Below are positions 36,059-44,230 of a stretch of DNA of 64,000 nucleotides, piece after piece. The stretch spans positions 1-64,000 of the forward strand of contig NZ_PGUW01000019.1 in NCBI RefSeq assembly GCF_002863565.1, written 5' to 3'. Source of the DNA: Bacillus sp. V5-8f (GTDB lineage: Bacteria; Bacillota; Bacilli; Bacillales; DSM-1321). The stretch's first letter is position 1, and each line of letters starts with the position of its first letter. A program made the translations under genes and the position numbers. The notes under the pieces are model-generated. The model had not been told where the DNA came from. It saw nothing but the letters and a program-made list of their open reading frames with translations, and did not search any database.

Positions 36059-37498
36059 TTAATGAAAGGCTAATGTTTTCGTTACGACTGGAACAACTCC
36101 TGATTGCAGCTGTTTCCCGATATCCAGATAATCGCCGTGTTCCACTTTAATTTGGTCAATGCATATACACATCTGTTTGGGATCTTTCACCTGCAGGGAT
36201 TGTCCCAATGCTCTCGCCATATCTCTTTCAAGGACAAGAACCAACACCTGCGAAGGATTCTTTTTGTACCGGTTTCCTTCAATAAGAACTTCAGCGAGCT
36301 GATGTATTTCCCGAAAGCCTAAGAGCGGAATGTTTGCTAAATAAAGGGCAAAATTCTGGCCTTCATGAAATGGATCATATAGGTTTGTTCCTTTTTTTAT
36401 TTCCTGACCGATAACAGCCAAAGTATTCGTGAAGTGATTTCGAAATTCAATTCGATGTACAGGCAAATTTCGGATTGGCAGTAATGAAGGTTCGACCTGA
36501 ATAGTTGCCCCGCTTATTTCCGTTGTTTGTGTCCCGGCTCCTATTACCGTCGCACGAACTGTCGCGTCCGGTTTTCGCCACTCAAATTCTGCCAAGTGAG
36601 GATTTTCAAAAATGGACTCTGCCAGCCGCAGCCCTATATCATCATAGGAGGTTGTATCTTGTATATCGTTTTCATAGCGATACATACATTCTGCTACACC
36701 TCCGGAAAAGGTGATGACATCAATCTTTTTGTCCCAATTTGGCTGATGGCCGAGCAAAAACGGTTGATCTTCAGCCCTTAGCTGATTGTGCAAGGCACGT
36801 GCAAGAACAGCGGCTAAATGAACGCTGAATGCTTTCAAACTTTCATCTTCCACAGGGCTTCCTTCTGTGATATCAATTCCAATCAGGTCAAAAGATTTCC
36901 TTACCTGATGGGATACATAGCTTATTTTTCGATTCTCAAACTCTATTAGTTTTCCGCCAATGTGCAGCGTACAGGTTCCTATCAATTTTCCATATTGGCA
37001 GACAGCAATATTAGCTGTACCTCCGCCAATGTCAATGTTCGCAAAAACTTTATCAGACTGCCTAGATGCATCGTATAGACCCGATCCCTTAGCAGCAATA
37101 ATGGCTTCCAGGTCCGGACCTGCTGCAGCCACCAGAAAGTCTCCGCTTCGACTTGAAAGGTGGTAGAGCACTTCCTCCGCATTTGCTTTCGTTGCTGCCT
37201 CACCTGTAATAATCGCTGCTCCTGTTTGAACAGCCCGAGGCGATATGCCTGCCGCGCGATACTGATCCAATATGATCTGTTCAATGGCATCCATATCGAT
37301 TTCTGTCCTGGACAATAAGGGTGTCCGAAAAATGGCACTCTTGTAAATAATCTCTCTGTCAATGATGTGAATCGAGGGAACGCGTGAAACTCCCGCCGTG
37401 TTCTTTAGCAGAAAACGACTAATCACCAGTTTGGTCGTACTCGTTCCGATATCAATGCCAACACTGATCATGGACTCGCCTTTAGGAATATCGCTCAT
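36059..37498 (-). CDS. eutA: Ethanolamine ammonia-lyase reactivating factor
   Basis: A 479-residue ASKHA-fold ATPase that releases damaged cobalamin from EutBC. The phosphate-1 loop is GIDIGTSTTK (about residues 13-22) and the second phosphate motif is FANIDIGGGTANIAV; a later ITFSGGVAECMYRYEND corresponds to the adenosine segment. The start is the first ATG because AGGAGG is eight bases upstream, whereas the later MISVGID lacks such a signal. Placed directly upstream of eutB as in most Firmicutes eut operons. No cobalamin adenosyltransferase (EutT) is found in the window, so adenosylcobalamin must come from elsewhere. Confidence 0.94.
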   Translation of the reverse strand: MSDIPKGESMISVGIDIGTSTTKLVISRFLLKNTAGVSRVPSIHIIDREIIYKSAIFRTPLLSRTEIDMDAIEQIILDQYRAAGISPRAVQTGAAIITGEAATKANAEEVLYHLSSRSGDFLVAAAGPDLEAIIAAKGSGLYDASRQSDKVFANIDIGGGTANIAVCQYGKLIGTCTLHIGGKLIEFENRKISYVSHQVRKSFDLIGIDITEGSPVEDESLKAFSVHLAAVLARALHNQLRAEDQPFLLGHQPNWDKKIDVITFSGGVAECMYRYENDIQDTTSYDDIGLRLAESIFENPHLAEFEWRKPDATVRATVIGAGTQTTEISGATIQVEPSLLPIRNLPVHRIEFRNHFTNTLAVIGQEIKKGTNLYDPFHEGQNFALYLANIPLLGFREIHQLAEVLIEGNRYKKNPSQVLVLVLERDMARALGQSLQVKDPKQMCICIDQIKVEHGDYLDIGKQLQSGVVPVVTKTLAFH

Positions 37499-37564
37499 TA
37501 GGAAATCCTCCTGCTAAACTACAATGAGTTCAAGGTACAATAAATATTGGTGCGTAAAGCCGAA

Positions 37565-38062
37565 TTATTCATGAAAAATAACTGCTTCTGGCTGTGATGC
37601 TTTTGTAAAGTCCCTCATCTCCTGGATACTTGAGCATGCCACAAGCTCTCTTAATTCCTGAACTCCTATCGCTGTATAAGAGGACGTAACAACTATAGGG
37701 CCGGTTGTTATCGCCTTTTTTAAATGCCCAACTGCCCGATCAACATCCGCATTCTCATGATCACATTTGGTGACAACTCCGATAATCAACTTGTTTATGC
37801 CTGCGGCGAACCCTGGGGGAAAAATGGAAGCCTTTTTCGTAGCGTCCTGAATAAAAAGGACATGAGTGACTTCTAACATGGTTGTCATAATACTTTTGTA
37901 ATAAAAGGGATTCTCTGTGTATTCGCCTGGTGTGTCAACAATCCAGTCATAATAGATTAAGCTTTGTGTTTTTCGCGGTTTTACCTTCTTCCCTAATAAC
38001 ACTTGCCCCAGTGTTGTTTTTCCAGCTCGAATGGCTCCGATTAGCATTGCCCTGTTTTTCAT
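37565..38062 (-). CDS. eutP: EutP/PduV-family GTPase-like protein
   Basis: A 165-residue Ras-like small P-loop protein. Start at MKNRAMLIGAIRAGKTTL with GGAGTGAT upstream; an alternative ATG seven codons earlier has no ribosome binding site. Walker A is GAIRAGKT (usual EutP has GPSQCGKT); the switch/Walker B region is IVDTPGEYTENP and the base motif is VTKCDHE. EutP of Salmonella has acetate kinase activity and PduV binds the compartment shell; either role is possible here. It sits between eutS and eutA on the minus strand, the order seen in Firmicutes eut operons. Confidence 0.92.
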   Translation of the reverse strand: MKNRAMLIGAIRAGKTTLGQVLLGKKVKPRKTQSLIYYDWIVDTPGEYTENPFYYKSIMTTMLEVTHVLFIQDATKKASIFPPGFAAGINKLIIGVVTKCDHENADVDRAVGHLKKAITTGPIVVTSSYTAIGVQELRELVACSSIQEMRDFTKASQPEAVIFHE

Positions 38063-38084
38063 AGTCAGAATCACTCCAAGCATT

Positions 38085-38426
38085 TCATGATTTTGTAAGA
38101 AATGTGGGAGTATAACGTAAAGCCTGAGCCAAAAAATGATTCACTTCAGCAAGAGCCGTCTCCACCTCTGATACACTGCCAACCAAAACAAGACTTCCTG
38201 TAAACCGATCAAGAAATCCAATTTTGACTCTTGCTGCCTTTGTCGCATAATCCCCGGCTATTATCACTGTTTCACTTGGTGTAAGCGTCAGTATTCCTAA
38301 AGCTCCCGCTTCCTCCAGGCCCAGCTTGTCGTAGAGGTCTGGGTCGGGATTGGCAATCAAGTGACTAAGTGTTACTTGTTTCCCGGGCACAAACTCTTGG
38401 ATAAAACGTTTTTTTTCTTCTGTCAA
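38085..38426 (-). CDS. eutS: EutS, permuted BMC-H shell protein
   Basis: A 113-residue circularly permuted BMC shell protein (E. coli EutS 111). Segments [19 protein letters not shown] at the start and [19 protein letters not shown] in the middle are typical; the end is [19 protein letters not shown] then a short helix. EutS hexamers are bent and thought to allow edges or faces to curve. TTG start with AGGTGA six bases upstream. The gene lies 23 bases before eutP. Confidence 0.95.
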   Translation of the reverse strand: MTEEKKRFIQEFVPGKQVTLSHLIANPDPDLYDKLGLEEAGALGILTLTPSETVIIAGDYATKAARVKIGFLDRFTGSLVLVGSVSEVETALAEVNHFLAQALRYTPTFLTKS

Positions 38427-38565
38427 CTTTTTTCACCTACTTTCCCAAAAAACCACTTAAAGTGTGCCTAGATTTGAAGTGAATAAGAGAAACTGCAATT
38501 TATAAAAAACAATGGATAGTAATCCAAGAAAAATGAAGATTACAGTAAGCTTTAGTTTAAGGGTT

Positions 38566-38838
38566 CTATTCAACGATCAATCTTTCAAGGGTTTGACCAT
38601 CAGCTGCTGAAATGACCGAATAAGCGACCAGAGCACCAGTCTGTTCTGCCGTTTGTTTACCTACTTCTATTGCTGCATACACGGCAGTTACGTCACCGGC
38701 AATATAGGTTGTTATGAGAGCCGGGTCTGTTTTATTCACCTGAAACAGCTTGACATCAGCCGTTTTTAGCATTCGGTCCGTTGCTTCAATGGCAGTCGCA
38801 ATACCTATTGTCTCAATCATTCCAACAGTTTTTCTCAT
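38566..38838 (-). CDS. BMC-H microcompartment shell protein (copy B)
   Basis: A 90-residue single BMC-domain protein: RKTVGMIETIGIATAIEATD, YIAGDVTAVYAAIEVGKQTA, LVAYSVISAADGQTLERLIV. Start at MRKTV with AAGGG nine bases upstream; an upstream ATG that overlaps the EutN stop codon is possible (three more residues). It differs from the other BMC-H copies at the pore loop (LITTYIAGDV) and tail. The gene overlaps or abuts eutN, showing translational coupling with the pentamer vertex protein. Confidence 0.92.
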   Translation of the reverse strand: MRKTVGMIETIGIATAIEATDRMLKTADVKLFQVNKTDPALITTYIAGDVTAVYAAIEVGKQTAEQTGALVAYSVISAADGQTLERLIVE

Positions 38839-38843
38839 GACAT

Positions 38844-39116
38844 TCATCCCTTCAGTTCTTTAGGGTCAACAATTCCAATAATAAGCGCATCGATAGGCAC
38901 CGACTGCTCGTTAAAGGCTGAAGCGGGCGTACCTCGTGTCACAATTACTTTATCGCCGGTTCCTGCACCAATCCGGTCCACTGCTACAAGAATGGAATCA
39001 GTGGCGCCAGCGTCCCGCTCGAAACCATCTATGTGCACCTCTAGCAATTTTAAACCTGTTAGCCCCTCCTCTTTTCTGGTGGCCCATATGCTCCCTACTA
39101 CAGTTCCAATGACCAT
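38844..39116 (-). CDS. eutN: EutN/CcmL-type pentameric vertex protein
   Basis: A 90-residue BMC-P protein that caps the vertices of the shell. MVIGTVVGSIWATRKEEGLT is the family start, and AVDRIGAGTGDKVIVTRGT is the typical OB-like beta segment; the end is IDALIIGIVDPKELKG, close to other EutN proteins. Ribosome binding site GGGAGG. Its stop codon overlaps the upstream ATG option of the next shell gene. It is the only BMC-P gene in the window, and one type is enough to close a shell. Confidence 0.95.
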   Translation of the reverse strand: MVIGTVVGSIWATRKEEGLTGLKLLEVHIDGFERDAGATDSILVAVDRIGAGTGDKVIVTRGTPASAFNEQSVPIDALIIGIVDPKELKG

Positions 39117-39367
39117 CCTTTAAGCCTCCCTGACTTTAAATAAAGGCTTTGTGCTACGATTAGAATCCACTATTTAACCTTAAAAAGGGGATCCAGGATC
39201 ATTCAACCCCTTCGATGCCACTTTTTTTCGTTTATTTCCAAAACTAAGATTCATTCAGCCTCTTTGTTGACAATTTTTCCTTCTATTACTAAAATCAGGA
39301 CTCATTCAGTCCCTTTAATGACCGCCATTCAGCTTTTTTGCTGGATTCATCTTGAAGCGTTAGGTTC
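39117..39367. repeat. Three degenerate ~50-bp tandem repeats inside the operon
   Basis: The 250-base gap between eutN and the next upstream gene holds three imperfect copies, starting near 39197, 39248 and 39298, with the shared core A-TCATTCA-CCCTTT (second copy CATTCAGCCTCTTTG, third CTCATTCAGTCCCTTT). The first copy lies inside AAGGGG/CCCCTT arms. No reading frame fits. They may bind a protein or be remnants of a duplicated segment. Confidence 0.45.
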
Positions 39368-40012
39368 TTATAAAAAAGTAATCTTGATACCAAGCTCCCT
39401 AGCTTTATCCATCGCAAGCGGGGTAATAATTGTCCCTTGTTTTACCACAAGCTCTGTGCCGGTATGATTGTCTACTTTTTCTTGGGTAATGAGGGTTTTG
39501 GAAGGTTTCCTTTGAATCTGATCATGAGATGGTTTACTTTCTTTCAGCGGCTTTAGTTCTTCCAGTCGAAGAAATGTGACTCCAAAGCTTTCAATGGTAT
39601 TTTTATAGGCACGAATATGTTCTAGATAGCCTGAGTATCTGTGCTCGTTTCCGTCAGTTTGGATCAATTTTTGCAACGTTTGATCAAGTACAAAAGATAT
39701 CGGTATCTCCATAGTCATTAATTGAACAAATCGTTTATTTTCAAGAGTATCAGTAAAACCAAGCGCTGCCTTTACCAGGGTAGTTTGATCGACATTCAGA
39801 AATACAGCTTGCTGTACATCTGGTAATGAATCATTTTCTTGGATATTCCCACTTACTACATTCCAGTACGACTCTAAAATGCTGAGCTCCTTAGCGATAC
39901 TTTCACCTTGTTTAGAGATGACTAGAAGCCTTGATTTTGGAGATTCGCGGTTCGTTTCAATTTGGCCAAGGACCTCTCTAACAATACTTTCAATTAGTTT
40001 AGGATCTATCAT
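39368..40012 (-). CDS. Ethanolamine utilisation protein, TIGR02536/PduM-like
   Basis: A 214-residue protein typical of non-proteobacterial eut operons, described there as an ethanolamine utilisation protein of unknown function. N-terminal MIDPKLIESIVREVLGQI is an amphipathic helix of the targeting type (residues 1-18). A linker and a mixed alpha/beta domain follow (LVKAALGFTDTLENKRFVQL). The C-terminus TELVVKQGTIITPLAMDKAR then GIKITFL resembles the end of PduM, a compartment assembly protein. ATG overlaps the pduL stop (ATGATA), so translation is coupled. Probable role: assembly or cargo organisation. Confidence 0.75.
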   Translation of the reverse strand: MIDPKLIESIVREVLGQIETNRESPKSRLLVISKQGESIAKELSILESYWNVVSGNIQENDSLPDVQQAVFLNVDQTTLVKAALGFTDTLENKRFVQLMTMEIPISFVLDQTLQKLIQTDGNEHRYSGYLEHIRAYKNTIESFGVTFLRLEELKPLKESKPSHDQIQRKPSKTLITQEKVDNHTGTELVVKQGTIITPLAMDKARELGIKITFL

Positions 40013-40680
40013 ATTACATCACTCGTACGGATTAACTCCGCGAAATCTCCTGAAATAACATTCGCCGCATTGGCTTCGTCCGTATCGATATGCATTTCGA
40101 GAACGTAGTGGGGAGATTCCCGCACTTTCACCTTCTCGAATGAAATCGGCCTTCTTTCGTTATTTATTTTCACCCGGACAAAATCCCCGTCCTGTACACG
40201 AAATCTCGCAGCATCACTCGGAGACATATGAATGTGTGCCTGTGCAATGATAAGTCCTTCCTCTAAATAAATACTTCCTTTGGGGCCGATGATTGTAACA
40301 GGTGATGAGTTTGCAATATTCCCAGACTCCCTAATCGGCGGTTTTAGACCAAGCTTTACCGAATCGGATATGCTAACCTCAACTTGCGTGTGTTTCCTGA
40401 ATGGGCCGAGTACTCTTACCTTTTCAATGCTTCCTTTAGGACCTGCTATGGCTACTGTTTCATTTGCTGCAAACTGGTCGGGTTGCAAGAGGTCCCCTTT
40501 TTTTGTAAGGGAACCTTCTTTCCCGAAAATTTTAGCAAAATCTTCTTTCGATAAGTGGCAGTGACGCGCTGACACTCCGATTGGGATTGGGCGGCCTGCC
40601 GTCTTTTTATCGATGTTTTCCGTAACGGAAAGCTTTTTTACAATTTCATCAACTAAATGATCAAGTTCGATTCTTTCCAT
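40009..40680 (-). CDS. pduL: Phosphate propanoyl/acetyltransferase PduL type
   Basis: A 223-residue PduL-family phosphotransacylase, which converts acyl-CoA to acyl-phosphate and recycles CoA inside the compartment. The dinuclear zinc set is seen as SARHCHLS (H40, H42), AQAHIHMSP (H149, H151) and LEMHIDTDEAN (H197). N-terminal MERIELDHLVDEIVKKL is an amphipathic targeting-type helix before the linker. No Pta-type EutD is present in the window, so PduL covers this step. It starts 24 bases after the EutM-type shell gene stop. Confidence 0.95.
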   Translation of the reverse strand: MERIELDHLVDEIVKKLSVTENIDKKTAGRPIPIGVSARHCHLSKEDFAKIFGKEGSLTKKGDLLQPDQFAANETVAIAGPKGSIEKVRVLGPFRKHTQVEVSISDSVKLGLKPPIRESGNIANSSPVTIIGPKGSIYLEEGLIIAQAHIHMSPSDAARFRVQDGDFVRVKINNERRPISFEKVKVRESPHYVLEMHIDTDEANAANVISGDFAELIRTSDVI

Positions 40681-40704
40681 TTAGCAGCACCTCTAAGACT
40701 GTTA

Positions 40705-40995
40705 TTAGTTCTCCCCGACCTTTGGCAAAATCCCGATCAATTCATTATGAGGACGAGGGATCACATGAACAGATAGAAGCTCGCCGACTCGTTGTGCGGC
40801 TGCACTGCCCGCCTCCGTTGCGGCCTTTACGGCGCCTACATCACCTGTCACCAGAACAGTTACGATTCCGCCTCCAACATGAACCTTCCCTACGATATTG
40901 ACATTTGCAGCCTTCACCATGGCATCAGCTGCCTCAATGGAACCTACAAGCCCTTTCGTTTCAATCATTCCAAGTGCACCATTAAAAGATGACAT
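40705..40995 (-). CDS. eutM: EutM/PduA-type BMC-H major shell protein
   Basis: A 96-residue BMC-H protein, the most canonical copy in the window: [20 protein letters not shown], then [20 protein letters not shown] with the GGG pore motif, and [20 protein letters not shown]. Probably the main facet protein, with the KAAN and pore loop typical of EutM. AGGAGG ribosome binding site and ATG. It is the first shell gene of the operon, downstream of the small targeting-helix protein at 41051-41332. Confidence 0.95.
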   Translation of the reverse strand: MSSFNGALGMIETKGLVGSIEAADAMVKAANVNIVGKVHVGGGIVTVLVTGDVGAVKAATEAGSAAAQRVGELLSVHVIPRPHNELIGILPKVGEN

Positions 40996-41050
40996 AACTG
41001 ATTCCTCCTATAATCTGTAATAGTTTTATAACTCTTTTTATAACTGACTG

Positions 41051-41332
41051 CTAAGAGTATTTTATAAATCTAGCTTTATTGCCGTTTTCCTTGTACTTTG
41101 AGTGGACGCTATAGGAATATGAGTGGGTACATCGGGCCCAATCTTCAACCTCGGCATCTGAAAGCGGCTTTAGATATCCGTTATGGGACTTGGCCTCTGA
41201 AGGATTGCCCAGATGCAAAGAATTCCAGTCCTCCAATTCGTTGTCATCTAGTGACACAGTATATTGGTCTTCGGTGTTCACCAAACGCTCAAGTACTAGC
41301 CTAGTGATTCTTTCAACTAACTCCTTATCCAA
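41051..41332 (-). CDS. Orphan small protein with targeting-type N-terminal helix
   Basis: A 93-residue protein without recognised family. TTG start at MDKELVERITRLVLERL (GGGGG eight bases upstream). Residues 1-17 form an amphipathic helix that resembles those of EutC, PduL and the TIGR02536-like protein of this locus. The rest is polar, with two similar motifs (DDNELEDWNSLH, residues 29-40, and SDAEVEDWARCTH, about 57-70) and a basic tail YKENGNKARFIKYS. No catalytic motif is seen. It could be a truncated cargo protein whose catalytic domain was lost, or an adaptor joining cargo to the shell. It sits between the permease and eutM genes, minus strand. Confidence 0.65.
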   Translation of the reverse strand: MDKELVERITRLVLERLVNTEDQYTVSLDDNELEDWNSLHLGNPSEAKSHNGYLKPLSDAEVEDWARCTHSYSYSVHSKYKENGNKARFIKYS

Positions 41333-41415
41333 TGTCGGAGCCCCCTTTCAAATGTCAGAGCTGGAAAGGCAAGCCTGTTCGCGGCTTACCTTATTTGCCA
41401 TTTCTGTTTTATAAC

Positions 41416-42765
41416 TTATACAGCGTCGTCAACCTGCTCTTCAGGCGCATCCTTATTGATGTGATGCTGGGCCCAGACATAGTAATAGATGATCGCTACA
41501 ACAAAGACTCCAATGCTGATCATGAAGAAGGTAATGTTTGCAAACACACTCGCAAAGATAGAAATGACCGCCAGCACTAATGAAACGATTGGTGTAAAGG
41601 GATATAGCGGTGTTTTGTATGAACGTAGAAGATTTGGATCTTTTTTTCTAAGGATTAAGACAGAGAGGTTCATAGAAATATAAGAAACAAGAGCTCCGAA
41701 GGTTGAAATCAAAATTAAATCATTGGGATCGAATAACACGACTAGAACCAACCCAATGATACCAGGCAAAATGATCGCTAAATATGGCGTTCTCCTGGTC
41801 TTGTGCAATGAAGCCAGCTTGGCAGGCAAATATCCTGCACGTGATAGCGCAAAGATTTGGCGCGAGTAGGCCAGAATAACACCCGAGAAGCTGGCGATTA
41901 ATCCCACAAGACCAATTGAAGCCAAAATTTGCGCTAACCAGTAGGTTTTGCCGAATGCTGCTGCAATCGCCGACGGAAGCGGGTCACTGGCCGTACTCAT
42001 GACTTCAATGCCGCCAAGCCCGATGGCAACTGTCGTAGTCAAGACGGAAAGGATCATTAATGTAACAATTCCGGAGATAATCCCTTTCGGCATATCTTTT
42101 TTGGGATTACGGGTTTCTTCAGATAGCATCGGGAGCATCTCAATGGCTAAAAATAGCCACATCGCATACGGCAGCGCAGCCCATACACCTTTCAGCCCGT
42201 TCGGAATCAGAGGATCATTCCCGGAGCCGAAAAGCTTCTCAAACCGAATTTCAGGTAATCCTACAAAGTACATAAGGACAAGCAGAGCTAACGCAATAAA
42301 GACTAAAACTGCCTCTATTGTTGCATACTCCTTGATCCCGATAATGTGGATCACCATAAAAAACACATACATGATCGCCGCTGCCAAGATGGTACTAACA
42401 ACCGGAAACAAGAAATTAATGTAGGCGCCAATTCCAATGGCAATCGTCGGAGCTGCGATCACATATTCAAGAATGACACCTATGCCAGTTAAGTAACCCG
42501 CGAGCGGACCCATTGCCCGTCTAGCAAAAGAATAGGGGCCGCCTGCATGAGGCAAAGCAGTAGACAGTTCCGAGATTCCTAAGCACATAAACCAATACAT
42601 GATTCCCATAATTGAAGTGGCTATTAACATGCCAACATAACCTGATTCTGCCAACCCATAGTTCCAGCCAAAGAAATTCCCTGAGATTACGATACCTACA
42701 CCAATTACCCACAGGTGAAAAGGTGTCAATGTCTTTTTAAGTTCTAAATTGTTTGAACCTCCCAT
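41416..42765 (-). CDS. eat: Eat-type ethanolamine permease (APC family)
   Basis: A 449-residue membrane protein with about 12 hydrophobic segments, matching the ethanolamine permease subfamily: LKKTLTPFHLWVIGVGIVIS, GNFFGWNYGLAESG and STALPHAGGPYSFARRAMGP. AAAAGGAGGAAAGG before ATG. It would import ethanolamine (or a close amino alcohol) across the cytoplasmic membrane, replacing the EutH carrier of proteobacteria, which is absent from the window. It lies after the class III PLP enzyme gene and before the shell genes. Confidence 0.9.
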   Translation of the reverse strand: MGGSNNLELKKTLTPFHLWVIGVGIVISGNFFGWNYGLAESGYVGMLIATSIMGIMYWFMCLGISELSTALPHAGGPYSFARRAMGPLAGYLTGIGVILEYVIAAPTIAIGIGAYINFLFPVVSTILAAAIMYVFFMVIHIIGIKEYATIEAVLVFIALALLVLMYFVGLPEIRFEKLFGSGNDPLIPNGLKGVWAALPYAMWLFLAIEMLPMLSEETRNPKKDMPKGIISGIVTLMILSVLTTTVAIGLGGIEVMSTASDPLPSAIAAAFGKTYWLAQILASIGLVGLIASFSGVILAYSRQIFALSRAGYLPAKLASLHKTRRTPYLAIILPGIIGLVLVVLFDPNDLILISTFGALVSYISMNLSVLILRKKDPNLLRSYKTPLYPFTPIVSLVLAVISIFASVFANITFFMISIGVFVVAIIYYYVWAQHHINKDAPEEQVDDAV

Positions 42766-42924
42766 TTCCTTTCCTCCTTTTGAATCTTACTCGATACAAC
42801 GCCCTGGAGTACTTACCATGGTATGACTGGTTATTCTGTACAGGTTTTTAACCGGAAAGGTCAACTGTTATGTCTGACATCAGGTTCAATGGATTTCTGG
42901 CTTCCCCCCTTTCAATACGTCTGT

Positions 42925-44184
42925 TTAATAACTAAATGCAGGCTTCCTGGATGCTTCCTTAATGCTTTTTTCACAGCGCTCTAGCAATTCATCACAATAG
43001 GGCTTATCCAACAATAAACCAGGCTTAAATTGCAGCACCTTCGTGTCCAGCATGGAATAAATCGCCCATACACCATTATTGTAAAGAGCACGCATAACAT
43101 CCTTGGCCGCATCTTGTTCCCTGAACTCTAGTCCCATAATGACACCGAGCTGGCGGATTCCAACAAAATAATCTGGATACCTTTGCTTAATTTGCTCTAA
43201 GCCTGATCGCAAATAACGAGAAACATAGTTTACATTTTTGACAACGTCTGGGCGCTGGGAAATCTCCAACACTTTGTCTGCGACCACGCAGCCAAGCTCT
43301 GCTCCGCCGAATGTCGAGATATGTGCGAGGCCATCTTCATTCATCCATCCGCCCGCACGTTCGCTCACAACAGTTGCAGCGATTGGATAGATGCCTCCAC
43401 TAAGCCCTTTTGCAGTAACAAGAATATCAGCCTCTACTCCATAATGCTCAATTCCCCAGAGCTTTCCGCTTCTCATGAGTCCTGTTTGAACCTCATCTGC
43501 TATGTAAAGAGAACCGTATTTTTCACAAAGCTTTTTCACCGTGTTTAAGTAGTCTTGCGCCGGCATCGGAAATCCATAGGTAGCTGGAACCGTTTCAAGT
43601 ACGACGCAAGCAACATCTTCCTGATTGAGTGCTTTTTCCATGGCATCGGGATCGTTAAATGGCACTTGGATAAATAAGCCCGGCTCACCTTGGCTTAGAA
43701 ACGGCCCGGAGTATCTAACATGCCCCAGGGAAACCGCTAATCCGCTATGGCCATGGTACCCATTTTGAATGGAAACCACCTTTTTACGCTTTGTGGCATA
43801 GCGTGCACATTTTATGGCTGCATCAATAGCTTCACTGCCTCCGCTTGCGAAGATGGAATACTTGACACTATTTGGAGTGGAGCGAGCAAGAGAATCAGCC
43901 AGCTTCGCACGCCCGATTGCTGGAAAATGATGATTCCCGATATCGAATTCATCCATTGCTTCTTTTAGCGTTTGGATAATTTCCGGATTTCGGTGTCCCA
44001 GATTGAACGTTCCTCCATTTAAATGGAGATTCATGAGCTCTTTCCCCTGCATATCGTATACATAATAGCCTTCGCGTTTTCCCATCACAAAATCAATGCC
44101 ATCCTCTTGCCATTGACGCGTTTTACCTGGATTCCACGAATCGATCGATTTTTTGAGAACTTCCCCTTTGTTTAAATTAAGCAT
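42925..44184 (-). CDS. Class III PLP aminotransferase/phospholyase
   Basis: A 419-residue class III (omega-aminotransferase-like) PLP enzyme. SGGSEA (residues 114-119, phosphate cup), IADEVQTGL (228-236, with the PLP-pyridine Asp230) and the Schiff-base Lys259 in TAKGLSGG are intact. The start is typical of ethanolamine-phosphate / aminopropanol-phosphate phospholyases rather than GABA or ornithine transaminases by context: the locus also has a kinase and no obvious amino-acid pathway. I infer it eliminates phosphate and ammonia from a phosphorylated amino alcohol to give an aldehyde, but a transaminase activity (for example with beta-alanine or alanine) is possible. AAGGAG before ATG. First structural gene after the DeoR regulator. 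Confidence 0.85.
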   Translation of the reverse strand: MLNLNKGEVLKKSIDSWNPGKTRQWQEDGIDFVMGKREGYYVYDMQGKELMNLHLNGGTFNLGHRNPEIIQTLKEAMDEFDIGNHHFPAIGRAKLADSLARSTPNSVKYSIFASGGSEAIDAAIKCARYATKRKKVVSIQNGYHGHSGLAVSLGHVRYSGPFLSQGEPGLFIQVPFNDPDAMEKALNQEDVACVVLETVPATYGFPMPAQDYLNTVKKLCEKYGSLYIADEVQTGLMRSGKLWGIEHYGVEADILVTAKGLSGGIYPIAATVVSERAGGWMNEDGLAHISTFGGAELGCVVADKVLEISQRPDVVKNVNYVSRYLRSGLEQIKQRYPDYFVGIRQLGVIMGLEFREQDAAKDVMRALYNNGVWAIYSMLDTKVLQFKPGLLLDKPYCDELLERCEKSIKEASRKPAFSY

Positions 44185-44230
44185 GTCCTTAACTCCTTTA
44201 AAACGTGATTGGATTTTTTGATTGCGTCAC

